A DNA stretch of 64,000 nt, from NCBI RefSeq assembly GCF_040802235.1, contig NC_133161.1, positions 149,783,121 through 149,847,120 of the forward strand. The letters are read 5' to 3'. Position numbers and translations under genes: made by a program. The stretch comes from Manis javanica (taxonomy: Eukaryota; Chordata; Mammalia; Pholidota; Manidae). The first letter of the stretch is position 1, and each line of letters opens with the position of its first letter. This document shows, one piece after another, positions 35,615 through 47,233 of the stretch. The notes below the pieces were generated by a model that worked only from the letters and a program-made list of their open reading frames with translations, ran no database searches and was not told the origin of the DNA.

Positions 35615-36033
35615 AGAGGCTATTATGCTAAGTGAAATAAGGTAGGCAGAGAAAGACAAATACCGTATGATTTCACTTATTTGTGGGACATAAAAGCAAA
35701 ACAAAACAAAATGAATGAAAGAACAGTAGATTCACAGACACTGAGAACTGGCTGGTGGTTATGACAGCGGAGGAGTTGGGGTGAGTGGGTGGGGAGGGGG
35801 AGAGTGATAAAGGGGCACAAAAATTCTCAATCATAATGTAAGTTGGCCACAGGGATGGTAGTACAGCACAGAAAATACAGTCAATGATTCTGTAACATCT
35901 TCCTATGCTGATAGTAACTGCACTTGTGGGAGTAAGGATTTAACAATGTGGGTAACTGCTGAACCACTGTGTTGTATATTTGAAGCCAATACAAGATTGT
36001 GTAACAATGACACTTCAATATTTTAAAAAAGGT
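35615..36033 (+). mobile_element. L1 LINE 3' end (sense)
   Basis: The piece starts in the terminal ORF2 region ('gctaagtgaaataaggtagg', 'accgtatgatttcacttatt') and runs through a 3' UTR with 'gggagagtgataaaggggca' and 'caagattgtgtaacaatgac' to an A-rich end. It is 5'-truncated and dead. It lies in BCO2 intron 2. Confidence 0.8.
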
Positions 36034-36035
36034 AA

Positions 36036-36530
36036 TGGTCCTAAAAGCAGGGACTCAAAAGAGATATTTGCACACCCATGTTTATAGCAGCATTATTTAC
36101 CACCCACCAAAAAGTGGAAGCAACCCAAGTGTCCATCAACTGATGAATGGATAAATACAATGTTCACATACAATAGAATATTATTCAGCCTTAAGAAGGA
36201 AATCCTGTCACATGCTACAACATGAACATTAAGGATATGCTAAATGAAATAAGCCAGTCGAAAAAAGACAAACACTGTATGACAGCATTTACATGAGGTA
36301 TCTAATAAGTCACTCAAAGAAACAGAAAGTAGAATTGGGCTACTAAGGGCTAGAGGAGGGGCAATTGGGGAACTTTTGTTTAATGGGTATAGAGTTTCAG
36401 TTTTGCAAGATGAAAAAGTTCTGAGGATCTATTTCACAGCTATGTGAATAAACTTAACACTGACATGTACATTTAAAAATGGTCGAGATGGCAAATTTTA
36501 TGGGGTTTTTTTTACCACAATAAAAAAAAG
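36036..36530 (+). mobile_element. Older L1M LINE 3' end (sense)
   Basis: Typical late ORF2 text is present ('tttatagcagcattatttac', 'aagtgtccatcaactgatga', 'gaatattattcagccttaag'), then a decayed 3' UTR ending in 'ttaccacaataaaaaaa'. It directly follows the preceding L1 in BCO2 intron 2. Confidence 0.75.
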
Positions 36531-36544
36531 GCCTACTTTTTCCA

Positions 36545-37355
36545 GTGATTTGAGATGCCATCTGTGCCATAAACTAAATTTCCATAAACTGTTGGGTCTA
36601 TTTCTGGGCTTTCTATTCTGTATCAACTGACTATTTGTCTATTCGTGCACCACTATCACTATTAATTATAAAGGCTTTATAGTATATCTCAATGTTTGGA
36701 AGGGCTAGTCCTCCCACTGAAAGTTGTCTTGTCTAGTGTTTTCTTCACTATTATTACATGTTTGTTTTTCTAAATGAACTGTAGTGTCGATTTTACCATC
36801 CTTAAAGAACCTTTGGGAATTATATTAAGATTGTATTAAATTTAAAATTTAACTTAGGGAGAACTGACATCTTATTGATGTTGAATTCTCCTATTCAAGA
36901 CCAGAAGACGTCTTCCTATCTGTTTAATTGTGTCATCCAGGAGTGTTTTAAAGTTTGCACATTTCTTGTTAAGTTCATTGGTAAGTATTTAACCTTCTTT
37001 GTTGACACTGTAAATGAGATTCTTTTCTACTGTTACATTACCTAACTGGTAATTTTTCCTATATATGAGGGCTATTGATTTCATCATGCTATTACACCCT
37101 GTCACCTTGTATTGACTTACAGTTTTGTCATTGATTCTCTGGTTTTCCAAGGTTACTACAATCCTCTGCAAAAAGAGATAGTTTAACTAATCCTTGGGCC
37201 TTTGACCAATTTCTTTAATCTAATTGCATTGGTTACATCTGTTGAACTGCAGTGGAAATACTGACCATCCTTTTCTTGTTCCTGACTTAGAAAAAATACT
37301 TGAAGTGTTTCCCCATTTAGCATTACTGATTTAAGGACTAAGATTAATATATATG
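36545..37355 (-). mobile_element. L1 LINE ORF2 fragment (antisense)
   Basis: Antisense ORF2 text includes 'tataaaggctttatagtata', 'cctatctgtttaattgtgtc' and 'tgcaaaaagagatagtttaa'. No 3' end is present and the frames are broken. It is an old internal fragment. Confidence 0.65.
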
Positions 37356-37465
37356 AATGTGTATACAGACACACACACACACATGTATTATGTATGCATG
37401 CATATATATACATATACAAATATATGTGAATATATGTATGCATGTATATATACATTGTACATATA
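37355..37465. repeat. TG/CA and TATG microsatellite tract
   Basis: Alternating (CA)n, (TATG)n and (TA)n text covers about 110 bases between two L1 fragments. Length variation is likely. Confidence 0.75.
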
Positions 37466-37815
37466 CACACAATGGAATATTATTCAGCCATTAAAAGGAA
37501 ATCTTTACTATTTGTGGCAATATGGATAGACCTGAGGGCATTATGCTAAGTAAACAAGTCAGACAGAGAAAGATAAATATTGTATGATCTCACTTAATTG
37601 TGGAATCTAAAAAAAAAACCTGAACTTGTAGATAGAGAGAAGACTGGCTGTCATAGGTAGGTGTGGGTGGTGGGAGTGAGCAAAATGGGTCAAGGGGGTC
37701 AAAAGATACAAACTTCCAGTTATGAAATAAATACGCCATGAGGATGTATTGTCAGCATGGTGAGTACAGTTATGTCCCTGGTAGATACAGAAAAGTGATG
37801 CACTGAAGAGTTACT
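37440..37815 (+). mobile_element. L1M LINE 3' end (sense)
   Basis: 'ggaatattattcagccatta', 'gtatgatctcacttaattgt' and the 3' UTR words 'gatgtattgtcagcatggtg' identify a truncated L1. It completes a cluster of four L1 pieces in BCO2 intron 2. Confidence 0.75.
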
Positions 37816-37819
37816 GTTT

Positions 37820-38100
37820 TTTTTTTCATTTATTTACATATATTTATTGAGTGCTATTTAAGGGCAGAGCACTGTCCGCGGTGTCAGGGATAAGAGGTGA
37901 GTAAGAGAAAGTCCCTGCCCTGTGGAATTTACACTCTAGTGGGGAAATACAGCTAATAAATAAACAAGCAAAAAATAGTAGACATTGACAGTGCTGTGGA
38001 CAATTACATAGGTAATACAGTAAACAATCACATTTTAGATTGGGAGGTCAGAGGGCTTAAAGGATATGAGATCCAAGCTGGTATCTGCATGACAAGAATC
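37820..38100 (-). repeat. L2 LINE fragment (antisense)
   Basis: 'tttattgagtgctatttaag', 'gtccctgccctgtggaattt' and 'acactctagtggggaaatac' form the familiar antisense L2 block. Boundaries are approximate. Confidence 0.5.
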
Positions 38101-38557
38101 ACACTTGGGGAGACGGATGGGAGGACCAATGCCAAGACCCCCTGAAAAAGTAAGTGGTGCCTGGTTTGAGGAACTGAAAGAGCCACTGCGTCTGGGAAGT
38201 ACTGGGTAAGGGAGTGGTGTGAGGTGAAGACACTGCTACGTCCTAAAGGAACGTGTGGTGAAATAGAGCTAGGAAGTCACAGGCAGTTCCTGACACACCT
38301 CTTTTGGCCTAAACCTTTACAGGGCTTCAAATTCGTAATACTCTGCAGGGAAGAAAAGTCAGGACTTTTCAAAAGAATTAAGTATTTTTTTTTCTATAGA
38401 CTACATTTTCCTCACCTGTCATCAAAGAGACTTATCAATCAAAGGGACTGTAATCATGGCAGTATTAGCCTCGGATCGGAAGCAGATATTAATGCATATT
38501 CCAGAGAAACCAGCCCTTGCTAAGAAATCCAAATTGTTCCCCAAAATCAAGACTTAC

Positions 38558-38759
38558 TTGTCCTTCCCAAACTCAAATTTCCCAGGTCCAATTCGAAGCA
38601 GAGAACCATTGAGCCACTTAGGGAGATGTCCTCAGACTCGAGCAGAGGTCCACAGAGTCTCCTGCACTGTGGCCAGTAGTGGTGCAATACATGGAAGATT
38701 CTGTCGTTTACTAAAAATGGCTTTTTTCTGATGAGTGTTTTCTGTGTACTTCTTCAAAA
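38558..38759 (-). pseudogene. BCO2: BCO2 exon 2 with in-frame TGA
   Basis: Both splice sites and the reading frame are kept (phase 1 in, phase 2 out), and the residues after the stop still match the family (GHLPKWLNGSLLRIGPGKFE). The TGA at 38,634-38,632 replaces a conserved Trp codon, so one G-to-A change suffices. Any product would stop after 71 residues, before the catalytic domain. Confidence 0.9.
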
Positions 38760-39784
38760 CTGTAAAAGGAAATCAAAAACGCAAAAAATTATACCCATTT
38801 TGTATAAACATGCCTGCTTTTCCATAGACAGTAATTGTATCTACTGCTAAGGGAAATGTAAAGCTAACACCAAACATAGCTTCCAGATTCCTCTCTCTCC
38901 TTCCTCATTCTCAGACCATCACCCTCTGGTTCTCCATTTTTGAACCACAATCCTTTTTATATTTTTGCAGTACAAACCTGCCTAAGAATTAATTCAGGAC
39001 TTTAATTACTATTATCATTTCTCATACTTGAATAATGCTCATCTTTTCAGAAGACTGACTCTATCTATGCTAAGCCTAAATAGCAACTTCATTATGATAA
39101 AAATAACCACCATTCAATATATTTAAACTTGACCTCAATACTTTAAACACACTAGAATGTGATACCAAAGGTTTCATAGTGATTTACAGGAATTTGGCAA
39201 GACTGACAATTTAATTTCTTCTATTTTAATGGCATACACATGAATGTACATGGCATTTTCTGAAAGGGAGTCATAAATTAAGTTCTGCAGTGGCACCTGG
39301 TCTGAAATTACTTAAGAGTTCAAAAGCCTCAAGAAGAATAAAATCATAATTACATAATAAAGAGCTAAAAATTGTCCCTATTATTTCATACTAATTTTGT
39401 GTTAACAAGGCAGAGGGTGGTCAAATATATAATTAACTAGATACTATAAAATAGTCCTTTATTTCATAAAATTTTAATAGTGATATAGAAGTCTAAACTG
39501 GAAAAACATATAGTGATATTATTCCTCTGAAGAAGTGAGATTTACATTCTTCTGGCAGAGTAGTTTGTATTTTATCTATCACCCCACTTCATTTAAATCT
39601 TTCAAAAATTCAGTTTAGAGCACAAGACCTCCTACTTTCCTGTATATAACAATTCAGTCAAACCCAACTATTTCCTGATTTCCCAAATTAAATTCACTTC
39701 TACCCTGAATGCCCTGCCTACTTAAATCTATCCCTAAGAAAACTGTTTAAAGTGTGTATCAAATGCTAATCCTTTTAACAGGCA

Positions 39785-40035
39785 GTGCAGTGTAATATTT
39801 AGGAACAGGGACCAGGCTCTGCCTAGCTGCAGATTTCTTGAGTTCAAATCTTGGCCTGCCATTTTCCAAATAAATAGCCTTGAGCATGACAATTAACCTC
39901 TCTGTGCTGTATTACCTCCTTTCTAAAACGAGTATAATTATTCTTATTGTTCTTAAGACTTTTATATTGTCATTTGTAAGTAACAAATGAGTTTGGTTAT
40001 GTAAAGTTCCTAGAACACAGTAAATACTAAAAAAG
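39785..40035 (+). repeat. MIR SINE (sense)
   Basis: 'gggaccaggctctgcctagc', 'gagttcaaatcttggcctgc', 'tgacaattaacctctctgtg' and 'ttcctagaacacagtaaata' lie in MIR order across nearly the full element. It lies in BCO2 intron 1. Confidence 0.75.
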
Positions 40036-41139
40036 TGAGCCATTATTACTTACGTAGTTTTTAATGATCAATCCAACAAGATGTAGTCTTCTTTCTTTGA
40101 ATTATTTAATCGTTCTACAAAGTAGTAGGCGTTACATTAGATCCCTGATGTAAAGGAGCTCACTGCCTAGCAAACAAACATACAAACAGATCATTTCTAC
40201 TGCGATCGGTGTTGTTGGACACATTACTGATCACTCTGAGCCTGAAGTTTCTCAGTGATGAGGTAGGGATAAAAGGAGGATAATACTTCCATTCATGTCC
40301 ATAATCATAACCCAGTATAATAGTAGCTAACTTCCAAGTGTTGATTCCCGTGGCTCCTCTTCCCTTTGTCACCTTATGAATGTGCTCCTAAGGACTGACC
40401 TTGGATCTGTACTCATTAACCTCAGCACCCTTCCTTGGTAATCTCTTTTAGTCCCATAATTTCACCATTACTTCTTGCAGGTGACTCAGTATGTCCAGAG
40501 GGAATTCTTCATTGTCTCCCTTCCAAATCAGTTTTCCCACTTGCTAAATCACCTAACTTCAACATCTCTGTGGGCCCTGAATTCATCTTTCTTTGCTGTC
40601 CCCACATTCACAAATTAAATTCTGCTAACTAGACCCACAGGGCTAGGAAGAGGATGCTCAGGGGCTGACAGAGGGCAGCCAGGATGCCTCACTAGGGATC
40701 ACAAGTTTGCAAGGGTACCTGGGGCAAATCCTCTGTAAAGATTTTTACCAGTGCACCAATCCTGAGAAGCGCCGCCCTCCCCCCATTTTCCTGCTGGCCC
40801 AGAACTGTCCGCATCAGCTCTGATGGTTCAACTCTTGCCATCAGTCCCTTCCTTCCTACTGTCCCAGGTTAGGCCCCCCACAACTTTGTAATGGGTCTGA
40901 TCAGAAGGAGAAACTAGACAGAGTAGCCAGAGATTCCTAACTGGTGGCTTCTTGGTCCCTTCAGCCCCTGGGATGGCCAAAGGCCCCAGGTCAATCGCTC
41001 CCAGCTCTAAGCAGCTCATCTGGACTCCAGCCACCACCAGGTCTACTCTAATGTGAGGTAAAAATATTATCACTTTCTACATGTGCTCTGATGTGAAAAC
41101 AGCTGGGAAGGACTGTTACTGAATTAATCTCCTAAGTAC

Positions 41140-41685
41140 AGACATGACTGTATCATGTATTCCCCCAGAAAACCTTTACAAATCTTTACAAATGACTCCC
41201 CACTGTCTACCAAGTAAACTCTAAACAGCTTGGCCAGGTACGGATGAAGGCCCTGAATTCTCACACCGCCCCACTCATCCAGTCCAGCCACTCACTAATG
41301 CCTTCTGCCCCAGACAAACTGGGCCACTCCGCAATCTCTTCTCCTTATCTAACATACCCTTCTCTTCACTAGGATATTTCCCACCTCCTTCAGGTAAAAC
41401 CACTTCCCTACTCATCCTTCACGATCCAGTACCCATGTCACCCGCTCCCTGACACAACACTCCCATTTCCTATGGCAAGAACTGATTCTCCTTAGCTTGA
41501 ACTCACACAGCAAATGTTTAGCTCTCTTATGGCACTTATTCTGTGTTGTGAAATATGAATATACTTTGTAAGGTCTACTGCCAGTACTCCCTGAGTACGG
41601 GGTCTTGGTTTTTGTCCCACCCCAGTACTTACCACACTGCCTTGCAAACTGCAAACACTGAATTATTGAATTAAATAATTGTAAA
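41140..41685 (+). repeat. L2 LINE 3' region (sense)
   Basis: The string of L2 markers includes 'tgactccccactgtctacca', 'ccactcatccagtccagcca', 'ggatatttcccacctccttc' and 'cttattctgtgttgtgaaat', ending 'gaattattgaattaaataat'. It lies in BCO2 intron 1. Confidence 0.65.
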
Positions 41686-42299
41686 GTGTAGACTACATAT
41701 CAGTATGATTTTTGATAGCTCTAATGAACCAATTTCAAGAATAAAATGATGTGACAAAATGAGCTGCAATAAAAAGCTACAAAACAGTAAGCAAAAAAAA
41801 AAACAGAGGCTCTAAGGCAGTCCTCCAGAACACAAATGGAACCAAACACATACACTGGAATGCGCAGCAGTGATTCTCATTTGAGGAAGGTCTGAACAGT
41901 GAATGTTTTTCCTATTGCAGCTCCAAGAGAATTCCTAACCCTGAATCCCACCCTACATGTTGTACAAGATATACAAGTAGAAAGGCTGTCTCCCTGGCGA
42001 CAAGTAAACAAATCCTGACTCAGTCCTCTTCAGCTCCCAGCTCTGCAGTCTCGCTGCCTGTGTATCTGCTCCACACAGAGCAGAAACCTTCAGAAGCCCC
42101 CAGCGCTCTCCAGGAAAGAGGCACAGAACTCTTAAGTCCAGACTGGTGGGAGGAGGAAGAGGAGGGGGGAGAGGGACAGATCCCTCACCTGGGACCCGCC
42201 ACATCAGAACAGAAAGGAAGCCCACTGCAGTGGCCGGAAGATTGCTGACAAAATGGAGAAGGATTTGAAAGAACATTTTTGTATTGAGCTCAGCAGCAG

Positions 42300-45085
42300 C
42301 AGATCTATGATTTCCAAACCCTCACACTCACTGGCAGCAACACTCACTTCCTGCCTGCCCCTGGCTCTGCAAAGCGCGATCCCTATTGGTCTTATTTCCA
42401 GGACAATTATTCCAACAACCTATCTATACTGACGAGCTGTTTGAATAACTGAAATTGGATCAGTAGTGTCTCCCTCCAATCTGTTCTCACACTAACAATG
42501 AACTCAGCTGGTCCTGGTATCCATTTCATTACATGACTCTTCTCTAGAAGAGTCAGACCTCCTATTTCCTTACAGAATAAAGTCCAGATTTAGTCTTTCA
42601 ACAGAGCACTCAACAATCTGGCCACAACCTAGCTTTCATCCTTTTTCTGCTTTTCTAGCCTTTCACTAGCATTTCCTTTTCTTTTCTATTCATTTACTTC
42701 ACAATAATTATCTGACAATCTAGTAAGAAGAAAGGCCTGTGAAGGTGTGCTCTTAAAACACTTATATCCACATATAATGCTACTGATTTAATGTTTTGGC
42801 CACAAGTCATCAAACACCGCACTGCAGACTGAGCAAATTAAGACACAAGATTCAGTCCCTGCTCTCTAGCAGTTTATTACCCTTTGTGAATTTTTAGCCA
42901 GTGAAATGACTATCAAACATAACATGTTTTTTGTTCTTTTGTGCCTTTGAACCAACTTTTCCCTGCCTGAAATATCCTCTTTACTTTTCAAAAATCCATT
43001 TCAAAAATCTACCTTTGCGACCCCTTCCCAAACGCCTCCTAGTAACTCCCACTAGCAGTTATTAGTAATGCCACAGAGACACTGTAACATTTACATATCA
43101 TGTCTTCTCAGCAAAGACATGTAAGTGTATTTCAAGAAAAGAGTGGTTAAAATTGTCAGAAGGGAGAACAAAGAATATCCTGTACTATTCTGTTTTCCCT
43201 ACAGTGCCTAGCAGAGGATGATGTACAAAGATATTCAATATGTATTTTGATTTGTAATCAGTGAAAACAATTTATAAACTTGTGCAACTGTATTAAAATG
43301 GAGTGATATTAGAAGTGTAAATTTAAGGGTAATGGTATTTCTGTAAGCCTATTTCCAGCTGTGAGAGACAATCATTCTTGTTCATGAGGATGGTGCCAAA
43401 GACATCCAAACTTGAAGGAAAATAAGTCTCAGTTAGGCTTTCAGGAACTTTTTTTACCTTGGGAGGCACCTGTTCTGAATAGTAAACACATTGTGACTAA
43501 AAATCAGTTTCCTCATCTTAATCATATCAAATGAACGGATCAAATCAATTCTCTACATCTTCACAGGGAAGAACCAGATGCTCAACAATGGTGACAGCTT
43601 CAAGATAGAAGCCGTATGTTATGAAATCCACTCAGAAACAATCTGTTAGCCTTAGTCTCACAATTATAAATGCTTAGAGAAAAGAAACTCATGAATATTT
43701 CTTTATGATGATGGGCCAAGTTATCTTTGTATTTAGAATATCACAAAACTCTTTAAGGTAACAGCAAATTCAGGTGACATAACGTATCAACTCAAATACA
43801 GTCTTCTGGATGCATTAGTATTTAATAATCCCATTACTAATTGTTACTTCACTGACCTCCAACCATTAGTAAATCCCTCTACAAACCTAGTAATTTTTTT
43901 CCACTTATAACCAGTATTTTCAGTAAATATTTTATTGTTTTCAATCCTATCTTATATAAACATTTCTGTTATGTGGTATATAAGCCTTAAAATGGTAATT
44001 TGATAAAATGAGATTTTAACATTTAGAAGACCAGGCACATGCTGTCCACCTAAGGAATATCAAATTCCCCGTGGAACTATGCATAAATGTGTCCAAATCT
44101 GTGATTCTTATCCTAGCAAAATACACATCTAATAGATTGCATTATTTATGACTGAAAATGGGTGGTCTGTTTAAAATATGATTAATATACTTATATTTAA
44201 TTATGTAACACATCGAAAGTTTTCAATAAAATCATAGAAGTACCTTTCATCAAAGGATTTTTTTTAGCTAGATGAGTCTCAAGAGATCCTCTAGTCCAAA
44301 TTCTATTTCTGAGTTATAACAGGATTGAAGTGACTCACCAAGTCTGTCTTGCTGTTGAGCCAGTCGCTTTACTTCTGGACCACTAATCTCATACCACACA
44401 GCTGCCAAGGCTTCGAAATGTAATTCATTAACTGCACCACTGATATGGTTGATACATAAAAAAGCCAACTTATGTAAGGTTCTGGTTAGTAATTTCTTGT
44501 TTTTATTTTATCACTGTTACCACAAGAAAACAGTTTTAAACCAAGAATTTTTATTGGCAATGTATAATAAAACTTACAGTGAAAATAATCCAATGGTAAT
44601 ATTAAATAGCAATAGCAGTTATATCTTATTACATATTGAGAAACTGGACAAATTACCTTTAGGTTTTAATTTTTTTTAAGTAATACTGACCATGAAAAAC
44701 ATTTTAAAATTATCTCCAAAGCTGTGTCTCTTTTATTTAAACAAAATATTCTAAAAGAAAAAGTGTGACAGTATTAAACATTATCAAATTAACTCACTGA
44801 GTCCTCTTTTAGAAGTTTAAGAAAGGCTAGGAGAGTTAAGAAAAAAAAAGAAAGAAAATAATCCATATATAATTTAAATAATTTACACTTTTATAAAATA
44901 TGCCAAAAATTTGACCCTCAAAAGAAAAGTTACATCATATCAATGTCTGGTTTAAAGCCCCTTTTAAATCTAGAAAAGAAATTCACCGTTTCCCCTTCAA
45001 TATTTAAAATCCACATTTTTTTAACAATCAGAGAGTTTTCATAGCATGTCATTCTTTCACTACAACAAAGGGCTTAAATTCTCAA
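42300..45085. other. Intergenic DNA between BCO2 and TEX12
   Basis: It holds a decayed sense L2 (about 42,540-43,260) and AT-rich unique sequence. No gene or RNA gene is recognisable. Confidence 0.55.
42540..43260 (+). repeat. L2 LINE 3' region (sense, interrupted)
   Basis: L2-type words ('cagaataaagtccagattta', 'caatctggccacaacctagc', 'ttttccctgcctgaaatatc', 'cagtgcctagcagaggatga') are spread over 700 bases with unrelated text between, so the copy is broken up by later changes. Confidence 0.5.
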
Positions 45086-45091
45086 TTTATT
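45086..45091 (-). terminator. TEX12: Possible TEX12 polyadenylation signal
   Basis: TTTATT reads AATAAA on the minus strand, only 15 bases after the TEX12 stop codon. That is unusually close, so a later signal further left may be the one used. Confidence 0.35.
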
Positions 45092-45105
45092 TTAAGTACA
45101 CAATT

Positions 45106-47233
45106 TTAATTGTGCAGTGTGTTTGCAATCACTGTAAACCTCTGTCTGAGGAGTTCTCTTTTTTGTATTAGAAAGTTTTCAATAGCACTGGCTTCTTTGA
45201 AGAGTCCATCTATCTCGACAATGTAAGATGCATCTACTGCTGCTCTTTCACTAATGAGGAAAAAAATGTTTTATGTCAAACTAAATCATTATAATGTCTA
45301 AACACACTATCAGTGACGTTCTTTATTACGCTATATTTGTTACCTATTTTATACAAATGGCTTTGTGCATCAGAAACCTTCATTAAATTACAAATACTGT
45401 TCAGTAAAAGGTAAATTAGTCCCACAGTATTTTTGACTACTCAGTCTCCTGAGATAGCAGAATGCGTATCTCAAACATAATTCTAATATTAAACTATGCA
45501 CACTATTTTAACAGCCACACAAGACATTATTCAGATACAATGACTGACCAGTAGTTTAAAAAAACACCTTATAAAACATGACAGTCTCAGGCCAGTAAGA
45601 TATTTAAATCCAGCCTTCAACTACACAAAGGTAATATTTGAACTATTTCATAAACACATTTATCTTCAATATCAGTCTATTATTGTCACTACCCTCACCA
45701 AATGGCATTTTTCTCAAAGAGTTTTTTATTTTCATAAAATTTTAAATGTTACATCATCTAATTAGAGACCAAAATATATTCAGCCTCATATTAGCTCTGG
45801 TAAATAGCAAGACCATGGATGTTGAGTAGTTGAGTAGAAAAGTTGGGGTTATTCTTTCAAAATAACCAACTAATCTTTGGTTGGTATAATCTAATAATTA
45901 TAAGAAAGTGAGAAATTTTAAGAAACTAAAAAAGTTCCAATTTGTGACTTCTGGGTAGCCTTTGCAGCCACTGAACTAAGCTTCCCATTATGGAGTTTCC
46001 AGAAGGAAACTTCTATTTCTAAGACAAATATTCAAGAGCATATACTAAAAGTACTTGCCTTAAGATCTTCGCATATGTAGACAACATTAGATTAATTTCT
46101 TTGCTCAAATCTGTTCAAAAAAACAATCACTAAGTAAGTTATGAACTGCAAGAAACTTTCTGGATTATAAAATTAATGTATAGAAATATAAGTACTTTCA
46201 TTGAGTCCCCTATACAGAATTTAATTGTTAACAACCATTTGATCAATAAATACGAAAGATGCCCTCTCAAAAAAAAAAAAAAAAAGAGAGAAATATTAGC
46301 AGTTTATACATCACCATTCAAATCCTTCTCCAGGGCTTCATCTTTATAAAATAGTCCAGAGCTTTCAGAGAAAGAGGAATCTGATTTCCCCAAAGAGGAC
46401 AGTTGTGGACTATCTGGCATTTGAGGCTAATGGCAGAAAGTAAAGAAAATAGGCAAATAAGTAACAAAATCATTAGGACATATGCATTCTGGGAAAAAAA
46501 AAAGGCAAATAAAACATCTTTGAGAAAAAAGCAAATATACTAGACAGTATATGCTCTTGCATCCTAATTAGCCATTTGGAATTATATTATCAAGGAAACT
46601 CTGAGGTCCAAGAAGCACCTTGCTCAACAAATGAAATTTTTTTTGATTTTACATTAGACTTTGAAAATGGTATTAATTCCCTGACAAAAACGTTTCCTGT
46701 GTCTTGAACCAGTAGGTATTTTCATAGCAATACAGCAAAACTTTCATTTAGACGGTACCCAAGAGCTCACAAAACTTTGCAACATAATCTTTAATGGAGC
46801 AAATAACGTCCCAAATATAAACAGATTAATCGGTGGGGGCAGCAGCGAAGGCCAAGATACAGGGCTCTCCACCTACAGTTCGGAAGCACCCGACGTATTT
46901 TTAGCAAAATACTTAGAGTGCCATTTATGACAAAAGCTTGTATCCACCTCGGTCTTTTGATCACAAATCACCACCAAGAACTCTCCCCCCGTTTCCTCGA
47001 GGCCTTTACACGCTTGGTCGGAAAACGGGGAATCAGCAGAGTTCCTGCCGGGGCGATTCCGGCTCTGGGAATATGAACCCATCTAATTCCTTTTATCAAA
47101 AGAACTTTCTTACACGTTAGAAACTTGAGAGGAATATACAATAAGAGATTAGGGCTCCAGGAGCAGAGATTACCTCCAGGTCTCTCGGCCTCTTGCAGTT
47201 TCTGGCATCAGGTTTAACCAGGTGACCCGCCAT
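45106..47233 (-). CDS. TEX12: Testis-expressed protein 12 (TEX12), intact, 4 coding exons
   Basis: TEX12 is a meiotic coiled-coil protein that pairs with SYCE2 to form the fibrous central element of the synaptonemal complex. Coding exons in transcript order are 47,233-47,174, 46,426-46,315, 46,110-46,059 and 45,250-45,106. They join to 123 codons, giving 122 residues (human 123). The N-terminus is [20 protein letters not shown]. The helical core reads [15 protein letters not shown], then [16 protein letters not shown] and [20 protein letters not shown]. The C-terminal helix is [19 protein letters not shown], ending IANTLHN. Human starts with two Met codons. Here the first is GTG, which explains the one-residue difference. 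Intron 3 has a GC donor. A non-coding first exon probably lies in the CpG island upstream. Confidence 0.95.
46059..46110 (-). CDS. TEX12: TEX12 exon 3 with GC splice donor
   Basis: The exon codes [16 protein letters not shown] and ends AAG before 'gcaagtac'. The first two intron bases are GC, with an otherwise perfect donor consensus (AAG|GCAAGT), as expected for functional GC-AG introns. No GT donor nearby preserves the frame. Confidence 0.85.
46200..46285 (+). mobile_element. 5'-truncated copy of the 32-kb retroposon family (fossil)
   Basis: Only the last 70 or so bases of the element at 32,030-32,680 are present, including AATAAA (46,245-46,250), the ending 'agatgccctctc' and a fresh poly(A) run. 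The 5' truncation and tail fit copying by L1 machinery. It lies within TEX12 intron 2, about 30 bases from exon 2, and is non-coding. Confidence 0.7.

Larger units (their letters stand above)
30036..42276 (-). pseudogene. BCO2: Beta-carotene oxygenase 2 (BCO2), inactivated: premature stop and loss of central exons
   Basis: BCO2 is a mitochondrial iron enzyme that cleaves carotenoids at the 9',10' double bond. Seven exons are recognisable in transcript order: 42,276-42,189 (MFFQILLHFVSNLPATAVGF), 38,759-38,558, 34,939-34,728 ([14 protein letters not shown]), 34,513-34,398 ([17 protein letters not shown]), 33,734-33,632 ([19 protein letters not shown]), 31,335-31,225 ([15 protein letters not shown]) and 30,149-30,036 (ending [10 protein letters not shown], stop). 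Splice sites are normal. Two defects are seen. Codon 72 in exon 2 is TGA where the family has Trp (SARVWGH). No exon is found between 31,336 and 33,631, where the family needs about 260 residues, including two of the four iron-binding histidines (SYYHSFG and VTFHQINAF motifs). The flanking exon phases (1 and 0) also do not fit each other. The first and last iron histidines (HPHYD, YGFHG) survive. The mild decay of the other exons suggests fairly recent loss. An assembly gap could mimic the exon loss but not the stop. Confidence 0.9.

Noticed and set aside
37355-37465. Possible tandem array such as a CRISPR or satellite
   Set aside because: It is simple dinucleotide and tetranucleotide text without spacers, typical of a mammalian microsatellite.
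41953-42276. 107-codon frame read as a complete small protein
   Set aside because: Only its first 29 codons are BCO2 exon 1. The rest is intron after the GT donor at 42,188.
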